A stretch of 64,000 nucleotides of DNA from positions 4,340,001-4,404,000 of the forward strand of contig OW818685.1 in the NCBI GenBank assembly GCA_942493245.1, written 5' to 3'. Made by a program: the position numbers and the translations under genes. This stretch comes from DAOPYU01 sp942493245 (GTDB lineage Bacteria > Sumerlaeota > Sumerlaeia > UBA8349). Of the stretch, positions 45,717-54,106 are shown in pieces; positions within the stretch are counted from its first letter, which is position 1, and each line of letters opens with the position of its first letter. Below the pieces are notes generated by a model that worked only from the letters and a program-made list of their open reading frames with translations, was not told the DNA's origin and made no database searches.

Positions 45717-46397
45717 TCACTTCTGCCGACTTATGTCAATTTCCTTCTGGATGCAGGGCCAGTAGTGACGCGTGTACACCCAGATGGAAATCAGGTTGAT
45801 CGCCAGACTCACCACTTCGAGCGAATAGACGATAAACTTGTTTTTCCCGATGAAACCCAGGAACCAGTCGTCGGGCGCCTGCAGGTACCAGTAAATCGTG
45901 CAGATGGCCGGGAAACTGATGATCGTGCGCGCCTTGCCCGACCAGTTGGCCTTGCCGTCCACCTGATAAAGCGCGCCGATGGACCGCAGAAACGAAATCC
46001 ACTGGTCGCGCATCAGGAAAACGATCGTGAGGCCCAGGAGCAGCTGGCTGTGGAGAAACTGGTTCTTGTGCAGGGCCGCCAGAAAGACCAGCGTGGGGAA
46101 CGTCGTCAGGTAGAAGACCTTATCGGTCAGCGGGTCGGCGTAGGCGCCCAGTTTGCTCTCGACCTGAAACTTGCGGGCAAAATAGCCGTCGAACAAGTCG
46201 GTCAGGGCGCTCAGGACCATCGCGCCGAAGGCGATTCCGTACCAGGACCCGTGGGTCGCCGGTGACATCAGACACCAGCCCCCATTGCCGTCGGGCCGAA
46301 TGAGGAGCAGGTTGATCGCCAGAAAGATCAGGATGAGCGGGATGCGCCCGAGGGTCAGGGCAGTGACAAAGTGGAACTTGATTTCGCGGTTGTTCAT
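45717..46397 (-). CDS. CDP-alcohol phosphatidyltransferase
   Basis: 226 residues from the ATG at 46397, which overlaps the stop of the upstream HAD gene (ATGA, 46394-46397). The family motif is complete: DLFDGYFAR, then G and two further aspartates in KLGAYADPLTDK. About six transmembrane helices. These enzymes transfer a phosphatidyl or related group from a CDP-alcohol to an alcohol acceptor in the inner membrane; PgsA (phosphatidylglycerophosphate synthase) is the default guess. Coupling to a phosphatase would fit synthesis of a phosphorylated intermediate that is then dephosphorylated. Confidence 0.85.
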   Translation of the reverse strand: MNNREIKFHFVTALTLGRIPLILIFLAINLLLIRPDGNGGWCLMSPATHGSWYGIAFGAMVLSALTDLFDGYFARKFQVESKLGAYADPLTDKVFYLTTFPTLVFLAALHKNQFLHSQLLLGLTIVFLMRDQWISFLRSIGALYQVDGKANWSGKARTIISFPAICTIYWYLQAPDDWFLGFIGKNKFIVYSLEVVSLAINLISIWVYTRHYWPCIQKEIDISRQK

Positions 46398-47206
46398 GAG
46401 CGGGGGGTATCCTGACTCTCGCGCGCTTGCAGGAGGAGATTGGTCACTTCGACGAACCCGGCGCCCGAGTGGCGGGTGGTGACAAAGGCGGGCGAGTGGC
46501 GCATCAGATCGAGAAAGGGGCACACGTTGGCCATGCCGAACGAGAAATGGAAGTAGGCGAACATCGGCTCGTCGTTGGGCGAATCGCCACAGAAGACAAA
46601 TTTCTCGTTTTCCGCGTCCAGGTCTATTCCAAACAGTTCGCGCGCGCACAGGCGCGTGGTCGAGAGTTTGTCGAAGTCTCCAAACCACCCATTGACATGG
46701 ATCGAGGAAATCTTGGCGTGGGCGCCGTGCTGGTGGAAGATTTCCTGAATCCGCAACACGTCTTCGCGCGGCAGAAGCGGCACATCTTCACAGAAATCAA
46801 TCGCCAGGTCGTACTCCCGGTACTGCTGGTCGGAGGAGACGGCGCACCCGGGCACCTCGGCCAGAATTTCGCGCCGGATGGCCTCGAGTTTCTGGCGATA
46901 GGCGGCCCGCTGCTCGGCGGAGTCGAGATACCGGCGCCGCAGGCGTTCCCCATCGTGATAGAAATAGAATCCGCCGTTTTCCCCCACAACCGCCGACACG
47001 GGCCAGAACCGGGCGATGTGGTCGCACCAGCCGGCCGCCCGGCCGGTCACCGGCACCACTTTCAACCCGGCTCGCGACAGGCGCCAGAGCGCCTCGTACG
47101 CTTCGGGCAGAATACGCCCCTGGGTCGAGATGGTTTCGTCAATATCGGCAAAAACACCTTGAACCTGTTTCAGGTCGGCGGGGGTGAGAGTCTGGATTTC
47201 TCGCAT
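46394..47206 (-). CDS. HAD-superfamily (IIB, Cof-like) phosphatase
   Basis: 270 residues from the ATG at 47206; a GTG at 47230 is also possible and neither has a strong ribosome site. HAD motifs: FADIDETI with nucleophile and acid/base aspartates, VPVTGRAAGWC, and FVFCGDSPNDEPMF for magnesium. A long cap domain (about residues 85-190) marks subclass IIB, which includes sugar-phosphate and mannosyl-3-phosphoglycerate phosphatases. Translationally coupled to the CDP-alcohol phosphatidyltransferase, so its substrate may be that enzyme's product. Confidence 0.85.
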   Translation of the reverse strand: MREIQTLTPADLKQVQGVFADIDETISTQGRILPEAYEALWRLSRAGLKVVPVTGRAAGWCDHIARFWPVSAVVGENGGFYFYHDGERLRRRYLDSAEQRAAYRQKLEAIRREILAEVPGCAVSSDQQYREYDLAIDFCEDVPLLPREDVLRIQEIFHQHGAHAKISSIHVNGWFGDFDKLSTTRLCARELFGIDLDAENEKFVFCGDSPNDEPMFAYFHFSFGMANVCPFLDLMRHSPAFVTTRHSGAGFVEVTNLLLQARESQDTPRS

Positions 47207-48016
47207 GGTCGAGGACGATCTAGTACGCACAATAGTTTTCGTTTGGAACGCGGAATAAATAAAAGCGGCCCGGAGGCAAAGCTACAAACGCCCCCGCCGT
47301 TTGTCAATCAGTTTCTCGGTACGGATTCGGAGAAATCGGGAACTCCTCATCGTCTCAATACGACTGCCTCGCAGAATCTACGCAAACCGCAACTATTTCA
47401 AATACAACGAAACCGCCCTATCCAACCGCAAAACGCGCGAAACACCCGGCGCAGCGGAGCCGCAACCAATAAAACCGCGAAAAACGCGAAATTCCGTTTT
47501 TCCGATTTTTTGTAAAGAAAGCGTTCTCCCTGGGACCGCCAATCTCCCGATTGGCGCCGGTTCGCAACCGCACCCCATCCGTTCCGATTGGCGCCGGTTC
47601 GCAACCACACCCCATCCGGGGGCGGACCGCAACCGATCCGTTCCGCCTGGCGCCGGTTCACAACCATACCCCATCCGTAGGGGCGGACCTGTGTGTCCGC
47701 CCCCCTGTGTGTCCGCCCAGAGCGCGAGTCTGATACCGCGAAGATACACGAAACCCCAGAGAACGGGGATGAAAAGAATCATCGCGCAGAGACGCAGGGA
47801 CGCGGAGACCGGTTATTGTCAGCCACACGAGGCACAAAAATCGCAAAAATGGAAATTCCTGTACGACTCTCTCGCAGAATCTACGCAGACCGCTATGATT
47901 TCATGAACAGAAAAAAGGAACGTTAAAACCCCATAACGCCAAGACGTAAGGACGCAAAGGTGTCCGGATGGGGAGGGTGGCGCGACCTCAAAACTCGAAC
48001 CGAAAACAGGGATGAA
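47207..48016. repeat. Gene-free repeat field, left part
   Basis: Contains CCGCGAAA word repeats (about 47415-47500), the CGCCAATC palindrome at 47537-47556, an imperfect tandem array at 47549-47680 (three copies of GGCGCCGGTTCGCAACC-type units, the second enlarged by about 22 bases), the palindrome GGGCGGACCTGTGTGTCCGCCC at 47681-47702, and CGCAGAGACGCAGGGACGCG words. Short frames are repeat translations. Confidence 0.75.
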
Positions 48017-48349
48017 CCTAAAAACCGCTGTTAAGGACCCAAGTTCATTGTACTCAACCGGATTGGGTGTACCCAAAGGGTGATTCGCAGGGAAAAGAAA
48101 CCGGAGATCGACAAGGGGCCGGTCAAGCGCCAACGGCGCGGTCTATTGTAGCCTGGGGCATCGCCCCAGGAACAAACCGGGTCGTTTTCATGAGGGCTGA
48201 AAGCCCGTTCTATCCAAGCGCTTCTCCCCATCCCAATCGGGCGGGCCTTCAGCCCTTCTGAAAATGGGGACATCCTCCCTGGGGCGACGCTTCGCTTGCC
48301 CCAGGCTACAATCAATCCGCGCCGTTGGCGCTCAACTGCGGTTTTTAGG
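48017..48349. mobile_element. Non-autonomous element (MITE) with IS1380-type ends
   Basis: 333 bp without a gene. Left end CCTAAAAACCGCTGTTAA and right end TCAACTGCGGTTTTTAGG match the terminal repeats of the IS1380 element at 43879-45534. A perfect 5-bp target duplication ATGAA flanks it (48012-48016 and 48350-48354). The interior carries inverted GCGCCAACGGCGCGG and GGGGCGACGCTTCGCTTGCC modules found elsewhere in the window. Confidence 0.75.
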
Positions 48350-49049
48350 ATGAAATGTGTGGACGGCAAAAACTGAAAATCCATGAATCTTTGCGTCTCC
48401 GCACCTTCGCGACTTTGCGTTAAAATGGGTTGGGGCTCCGCTGCGCCAGGCCTTCTGTGCATTTTTGTGGCTGAAAATCGTCGCGGCTTGCGTAGATGCT
48501 GCGAGAGAGTCGTACGAAAAGAATCGGTTTTTCGCGCTTTTCGCGTCTTTCGCGGTTCATATTGGCACTCTTTTGATTGCGATTGGGTTTGAGAAAATGA
48601 AACGCGCGCAAAAGCAAGGAAACCGGGGAAAGCGACTTCCTCCCCGCGCCGCACAATCTCTCCCGCCCTCGCTCGTCCCCGCGTGGAACCGGCGCCCGGT
48701 GTGGGATCGGCGTTCGGTGTGAGACCGGCGCCCGGTGTGGAATCGGCGTTCGGTGTGAGACCGGCGCCCGGTGTGGAATCGGCGCCCTCGCCGGTCACGG
48801 GAAATAAAAAAAGCGGCGCACCGGTCTCTCACAAGACCCATGCGCCACGCCTGTCTCGCAGAGGGAACGTTTACACTACCACTTCCGAGGGGACACTCTT
48901 GTACGGGCGGACCTGTGTGTCCGCCCCCCTACAGCGTACGCTCTATATATTTCTACACCCTCAAAAAAATGTTAATAAGGAATCATCACTTACTTTTCTT
49001 ACAGAAGAGAGTGCATGGTACAATCAAATCAAGAAAAGCACATGTATTC
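48350..49049. repeat. Gene-free repeat field, right part, with an 18/36-bp tandem repeat
   Basis: A tandem array at about 48680-48787 consists of 18-bp half units ACCGGCGCCCGGTGTGG(A/G) and ATCGGCGTTCGGTGTGAG alternating for nearly three full 36-bp copies. Also present: CGCGCTTTTCGCGTCTTTCG words at about 48535-48558 and the palindrome GGGCGGACCTGTGTGTCCGCCC at 48905-48926. From about 48940 the DNA becomes AT-rich, leading into the RES cassette. Confidence 0.75.
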
Positions 49050-50153
49050 CTATATAGAATCATACATTGCCCACTGATTCATTTTCTCTATCTCTTCCTG
49101 ACGATAGAGCGATAATCCACCAATTACACTGACTGCAATCCCAGCAATAGTCGTTATCGGCCCCCCCAATACCCCGAGTAGAGCAACAGGCATTCCAATT
49201 ATTGTCGTGTAATAGCCAACTTTCTCGCAGCTCTTTGCTGTACGGAGACTCTTTCTTGCATTAGCAACCTCGTGGAGTATTGACTCCACAGTGTCAGCGT
49301 TATTCTTGTGCAGCGTATGCGTCCAAAGTTCTAATTTTGATCGTAGATCATTTGCCTCAGGAGATTCACTCATTTCTATTGTCTCACGCAAACTACGACC
49401 TATCGGAATTCTATGAAGACACTCACATGTTATTTTCAGTAAGGACATTCTTTCTTCTGCATCTGAAAATTTCAAAAAATCCGATCTTTCTTCGATATTC
49501 TGATCTATTGGCAATGAGCATAATGAATCATGTCGAAGAGAACATGAAATTAGTTCAGAATATTCCATCCGGCAACTAAAAACAGGACTTAGTTCCCTAA
49601 AGGAATCTTGAACATCTTTCCACATTTTCAGTTCATTTTCTGGATACTCTTGATGAAAATCCGGCCACAATTCTTCCCCCATAGGGGATTGCCTCATTGC
49701 CAAAATGAAATCAACCCCATCAAATGATTTGTCGCCCACCAAATTCTTAAAGCACTTGTATTTTTCTAAGTAATCATTGTATAATGATACCAATTTCCCC
49801 TCGTTCCAATCTCTATAGCCTCTCCTTTGAAGCATTGACAATACCGTTTTATGCGAAAGGCAATCAATATCTATTTCCTGATCGGAACCCGTAGTACGAT
49901 GCGATTCAATGACTCCTCTTTCTATAATCTCACCCTTCAGGTCTTTTGGTAGCCCAAAAGGAACGACAACCTTACCCCCAAGTACAAGATATTCCATAGC
50001 ATCTTTGATCAACTCGCGCGACGGCGGATTACTCATCAGTTGCCTAACATAACCATCACCAATACGAGGATCATTATCGAGTAGCCCCTCCTCAATTGCC
50101 GCATATAATAGAGCTTCTATTGTTCGTTTATCAAGAACGATACCTCTTGACAT
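49050..50153 (-). CDS. Unknown protein with a C-terminal membrane hairpin, second gene of the RES cassette
   Basis: 367 residues, ATG with AGGAGGG eight bases upstream. Residues 1-300 are soluble and mostly helical, opening MSRGIVLDKRTIEALLYAAI, with no family I recognise. Near residues 311-350 (VGYYTTIIGMPVALLGVLGG and SVIGGLSLY) two short hydrophobic segments form a probable membrane hairpin, then a charged tail. The gene is strongly AT-rich compared with its surroundings, like the RES gene upstream (156-base gap, same strand). I infer a partner, anchor or antidote for the RES protein, based only on position and composition. Confidence 0.75.
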   Translation of the reverse strand: MSRGIVLDKRTIEALLYAAIEEGLLDNDPRIGDGYVRQLMSNPPSRELIKDAMEYLVLGGKVVVPFGLPKDLKGEIIERGVIESHRTTGSDQEIDIDCLSHKTVLSMLQRRGYRDWNEGKLVSLYNDYLEKYKCFKNLVGDKSFDGVDFILAMRQSPMGEELWPDFHQEYPENELKMWKDVQDSFRELSPVFSCRMEYSELISCSLRHDSLCSLPIDQNIEERSDFLKFSDAEERMSLLKITCECLHRIPIGRSLRETIEMSESPEANDLRSKLELWTHTLHKNNADTVESILHEVANARKSLRTAKSCEKVGYYTTIIGMPVALLGVLGGPITTIAGIAVSVIGGLSLYRQEEIEKMNQWAMYDSI

Positions 50154-50309
50154 ATATATTCCCTCCTAATCCATGTAATTCACCACATACAGAAAAACTG
50201 GAAATCAAAACACAAAACCCAAATCAACCGCAGTCGAGTTTATGTCTGAGGTCGGTGAGAAAAAACCCATAATATGGATACCTGAAACAAATGATTAGGT
50301 CAAGTTCTT

Positions 50310-51539
50310 TCATTCTTTTTTTACAGAACCTTTACCTCCTCTGGTACCCGCCTCGGCGGCCTCTCCCTCTCTCGGTCCATCCCCAACCGATTCTGACTGA
50401 GTGTTCGTTGATTGCTGTGGGCTGATCACCATATCTAATGGAAAACTGATCTCATCATGTAACCAATCTTCAAGCACCCCAAACTGGGTATTCCTGTAAC
50501 TTTGCCCAAGAGAGATAATTGGAAGAGAAAAATCATTATACTTCCTCTTGGGTACTCGATCTGCTCCTGCTAATATAAGATCAAATTGCCTTGGATAAGT
50601 CATTTTAAACAAACCATTCAAACTTTTGCAAAATCCAGAACCACTAATATCTTTTGCCGGGAAAGCAAAGTTCTTCAGAGCATGTTGCGATTCTGGAGGA
50701 AAAGCCACCTGCTTCTTTGTCGAATAATAGGCTATCCCATCAAGCCCCGTAGATTCTTTGACCCATGTCATAAGGTTCTGAGGGATTATATATTCCTGAC
50801 TAAATGCAGATTTATCGTGAGACTTAATTACAGAGCATGCTGCGATCAATGGCCATAGAATAGCGAAGGCCTCTATTTGGCTATCCTTTTTCTCCTTGAG
50901 GACATCCTCGGGATCGTATGCCATATCCATGATGGCGATAGCATCCCATCTGGAACTAGAACTATCCACAACCATTGGGGTTTCGAATCGGCTCACATAC
51001 GCTTTATGAAACGGGGGGCGTCCCATTTCTTCCCAACAGCATAGAACAGAACCGCTTAAATAGAGGCAGGGTACCCCGGGTATGCTGTAACGTTGAGAGC
51101 AAATTGTGTGGCGCATATCAAACGGAATATGAAATATTTCCTTTCGATGATTTAGATCGACATCAGATATACGCATCCGAAACAATCTCATATTTCGATT
51201 ACTTTCAATATATTTCCTTCCATAATGGAACAAAAGTCCTGGGTTAACCTGTTCCATAGTTTCATGGAATGTAGAATAACTCTTTGCCGGGTGTCCCTCC
51301 CGTAGATACAAATACAAGGAACGGCATATTCCTTTACATAATTTCTCTATCAAACCAATATTCCTATGTATTGACATCGCAACCGAATTACTCAAATCAA
51401 GATTCTTTATCAAGATGAGATATTTCCCAAATATATACTCGATATATTCATCAAGCATGTAATACTTTACATCTCGTCTCTTTGGTACGATTAACAGATC
51501 GTCTGACAAGAATTCATTGATGCTCACTTTTTTACACAT
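50310..51539 (-). CDS. RES-domain protein (possible NAD+-acting enzyme), large variant
   Basis: 409 residues from the ATG at 51539, chosen because GAGAGGA precedes it by ten bases; the frame is open 37 codons upstream. Residues about 1-125 are an AT-rich, helical domain. The RES core follows: RMRISDVDL, EIFHIPFDMRHTICSQ, RYSIPGVPCLYLSGSV and CWEEMG. Arg150, Tyr160 and Glu171 have the Arg/Tyr/Glu spacing of RES toxins that break down NAD+. Residues about 180-380 continue the fold. The final about 30 residues (VGDGPREGEAAEAGTRGGKG) are GC-rich and look like another gene's 3' end read in the wrong frame. Most RES toxins are about 150-240 residues; this long form has no Xre-type antitoxin next to it. 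Confidence 0.7.
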   Translation of the reverse strand: MCKKVSINEFLSDDLLIVPKRRDVKYYMLDEYIEYIFGKYLILIKNLDLSNSVAMSIHRNIGLIEKLCKGICRSLYLYLREGHPAKSYSTFHETMEQVNPGLLFHYGRKYIESNRNMRLFRMRISDVDLNHRKEIFHIPFDMRHTICSQRYSIPGVPCLYLSGSVLCCWEEMGRPPFHKAYVSRFETPMVVDSSSSRWDAIAIMDMAYDPEDVLKEKKDSQIEAFAILWPLIAACSVIKSHDKSAFSQEYIIPQNLMTWVKESTGLDGIAYYSTKKQVAFPPESQHALKNFAFPAKDISGSGFCKSLNGLFKMTYPRQFDLILAGADRVPKRKYNDFSLPIISLGQSYRNTQFGVLEDWLHDEISFPLDMVISPQQSTNTQSESVGDGPREGEAAEAGTRGGKGSVKKE

Positions 51540-51662
51540 AAAATAGCGTCCTCTCTTGAGATCATGAAACTTGTAATCTGAAGGCCGAATGTAGAAACAC
51601 AGACAAAAAAAGGCTGAAATAAACATTGCAAGAACCGGAAGCCTGGTCAAGATTTTTCTCTG

Positions 51663-51881
51663 TTACAAAACCCTCGCCCCAGGCACCCGCCTCGACGGCC
51701 TGTCCCCCTCCCGTTCCATCCCCAGCCGGTCCTCAATCGCCTGGCCCCCCATGAGCTGGGCGCGCCGGACCGCCTCCCAGAACAACCGCCCCTGCGCCTC
51801 ATCCCCTCGGGTCGTGTCTTGCGGGATGAACGGGAGGGAAAACCCAAACCCCTCTGGCTGCTGGCTGGTCACGCGGGACAA
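51663..51881 (-). pseudogene. Gene remnant sharing its 3' end with the RES gene
   Basis: A 72-codon frame (FIPQDTTRGDEAQGRLFWEA..., RLGMEREGDRPSRRVPGARV) without a ribosome site, probably the end of a broken gene. Its last about 50 bases (51676-51724) match 50347-50395 at roughly 41 of 49 positions, same orientation. At 50347 the matching frame would read RLGMDRERERPPRRVPEEVK and stop, which is not the RES frame. Identity of the original protein is unknown. Confidence 0.5.
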
Positions 51882-52333
51882 AACACCCCCCTATCTGAGA
51901 GTCTGTGTGAAAATTCTGCCGTTTGCCGATTCACCGCTGTTGAACGTCCGAGTACGGCTTTTCTCACAGGCGGGCGAGGACGCCCGCCCTCCATGTAAAC
52001 CGCCTTTTGGGGGGATAGGGCGTCCATAGTGGGCTTCGTTTTTTTCGGAAAAACGGTTCCCGGGGGAGCAATAACTTTTCACACAGGCTCTGAGACGCCA
52101 AAGTGCGATATGCCCTGTTGAAAATCTCGCAACATCAGAAAAATCAATGAAAAAAGAGCGAAAACCAGGCCCTTCCGGGATCGAGAAAAAGACCGCGCGC
52201 GGATGTTTCATCCAATAAGGCGTTGACTTGCGGGCGGGGGCGGCTTAGTGTAGGCGGACATTCCTGCTCCGGGGGGATCGCGCGATCCTGCGACGGAGCG
52301 AATGACCCCTCTCTGATTATATCGGATTTTCTC
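51882..52333. other. Stretch upstream of recJ with no recognised gene
   Basis: Holds one GGCGGGCGAGGACGCCCGCC palindrome (about 51972-51991), as at 58542, and AT-rich sequence. No promoter with good spacing or ribosome site was found before recJ. Confidence 0.55.
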
Positions 52334-54106
52334 ATGGCGGCTCTGTCGTTGCCGAACGCAACACCTGCATTGAATCGTATCTGGCGCTTTCGCAAAGTGG
52401 ATGAAACGCAGGCGGAAGCGCTGGCCCGCGAGTTGGGGTGGAGCGCTCTGGCGACCCGGATTCTGGCCACGCGCGGGTTGGCCGATGAAAAAGCCATCCA
52501 CGACTTCCTGAATCCCGCGCTGGGCATGCTCCACGACCCCTTCCTGATGCAGGGCATGGAACCGGCGGTCGAGCGGATCGCCCGGGCCTTGCGCGACCGG
52601 GAGCCGATCGCCGTCTATGGCGACTACGACGTGGACGGTCTGACCGCCACGGCGCTCCTGATCCGCTTTTTCCGCTTCATCGGGGTGGAGGTCACGTCCT
52701 ATATCCCCCACCGACTCGACGAGGGGTACGGCATGAGCTGCGAGGGGGTGGACAGCCTGCACGCGCGGGGAGTCCGGCTCATTGTGACCGTGGACAACGG
52801 GATTTCGTGTGTGGAGCAGGTGGCGCATGCCGCAAGTCTGGGGATTGATGTGGTCATCACCGACCACCACCAGCCGGGCGAGACGCTGCCCGAAGCGGTG
52901 GCACTGGTCAACCCCAACCGCCCGGAATGTCCCTATCCGTTTAAGGAATTGAGCGGGTGCGGCGTGGCGTTCAAACTGGCGCACGCCCTGCTGCGGCATC
53001 TGGGGCGCTCGCCCGAGGAAGCCAAACCCTTTCTGGCGTCGCTTCTCGATCTGGTGGCGCTCGGCACCATCGCCGATGTGATGAACCTGCAGGGGGAAAA
53101 CCGGGTTCTGAGTCACTTCGGCCTGCGGGAACTCGAACGGACACGCAAAGCGGGCTTGAAGGCCCTGACCCAGTTGCTGAACCTGAACGGAAAACCGTTC
53201 ACGACCGAAACGGTCGGGTACCTGATCGGTCCGCGCCTGAACGCGGCGGGCCGCACGGGGAACGCGGGCGACGCGCTCGATCTCCTCCTGGTCGAGGACG
53301 AAACGCGCGCGTGGGAACTGGCGCGGTATCTGGACGAATTGAACCAGGAACGCCGCGCGCTCGAGAACGAGGTGTTGACCGAGGCGCTCGAACGAGTGGC
53401 CAGCGACGCGTCGCTACTGGACGGCACCGTCCTGGTGGTGGCCGGGGAAGGCTGGCACCAAGGCGTGGTCGGCATCGTGGCCTCGCGGCTGGTGGACCGA
53501 TTCGGGCACCCGTCCATCGTCCTCAGCATCGAAGGGGAAGTGGCGCGCGGTTCGGCGCGCAGTGTCAACGGATTCGACATCCACACGGCCCTGGGAACGT
53601 GCGCGGATCTGTTTATCGAGTATGGTGGGCACACGCTGGCGGCGGGGGTTACGCTTCTGGCCGACCGGCTGGATATTTTCCGCGAGCGACTCAACCGCGA
53701 GGCTGCGGGGATGACCAACCCGGCGCAGATGGCGCCCATGCTCGAGATAGACTGCGCCGCCGCGCCGGAAGATCTCAGTTCGGCCTTTCTGACGGAGATC
53801 GAGCGGTTGCGCCCCTTTGGCAACGGCAACCCGCAACCCTGTGTGGCGCTTCTGGGGTGCGAGGTGATCCAGCGTCCTCTGTTTATCGGCGGGCGGCACC
53901 TGAAACTTTTTCTGGCGCGACGCAATGGGACGACCGAGCCGCTCACGGCCATGTGGTTCAATTGCCCCTACGGCCCCGAGGAAGTCGAGGCGTTTCTGGC
54001 CGCAAGCGGGCGTCTGGACCTGGCCGGGTTCGCCCGCCTCAACACGTGGAACGGCGTTCAATCGGTCGAGTTCACGGTTCGCGATCTGCGCAGCGCGGTT
54101 TCCTGA
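52334..54106 (+). CDS. recJ: Single-stranded-DNA-specific exonuclease RecJ
   Basis: 590 residues from the ATG at 52334 (MAALSLPNATPALNRIWRF, the usual RecJ opening WRF...); no strong ribosome site. DHH-family motifs: VYGDYDVDGLTATALL, VTVDNGISC, VITDHHQPGE, and the DHHA1 part GGHTLAAGVTLLADRL; SARSVNGFDIH and RPFGNGNPQP complete the family. RecJ degrades single-stranded DNA 5' to 3' in recombination and mismatch or base-excision repair. Its 3' end overlaps that of the convergent CYTH gene by 35 bases. Confidence 0.96.
   Translation: MAALSLPNATPALNRIWRFRKVDETQAEALARELGWSALATRILATRGLADEKAIHDFLNPALGMLHDPFLMQGMEPAVERIARALRDREPIAVYGDYDVDGLTATALLIRFFRFIGVEVTSYIPHRLDEGYGMSCEGVDSLHARGVRLIVTVDNGISCVEQVAHAASLGIDVVITDHHQPGETLPEAVALVNPNRPECPYPFKELSGCGVAFKLAHALLRHLGRSPEEAKPFLASLLDLVALGTIADVMNLQGENRVLSHFGLRELERTRKAGLKALTQLLNLNGKPFTTETVGYLIGPRLNAAGRTGNAGDALDLLLVEDETRAWELARYLDELNQERRALENEVLTEALERVASDASLLDGTVLVVAGEGWHQGVVGIVASRLVDRFGHPSIVLSIEGEVARGSARSVNGFDIHTALGTCADLFIEYGGHTLAAGVTLLADRLDIFRERLNREAAGMTNPAQMAPMLEIDCAAAPEDLSSAFLTEIERLRPFGNGNPQPCVALLGCEVIQRPLFIGGRHLKLFLARRNGTTEPLTAMWFNCPYGPEEVEAFLAASGRLDLAGFARLNTWNGVQSVEFTVRDLRSAVS

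Noticed and set aside
48680..48787. CRISPR or coding repeat protein on the minus strand
   Set aside because: Units are contiguous 18-mers without spacers; the frame STPGAGLTPNAD has no ribosome site or conserved context.
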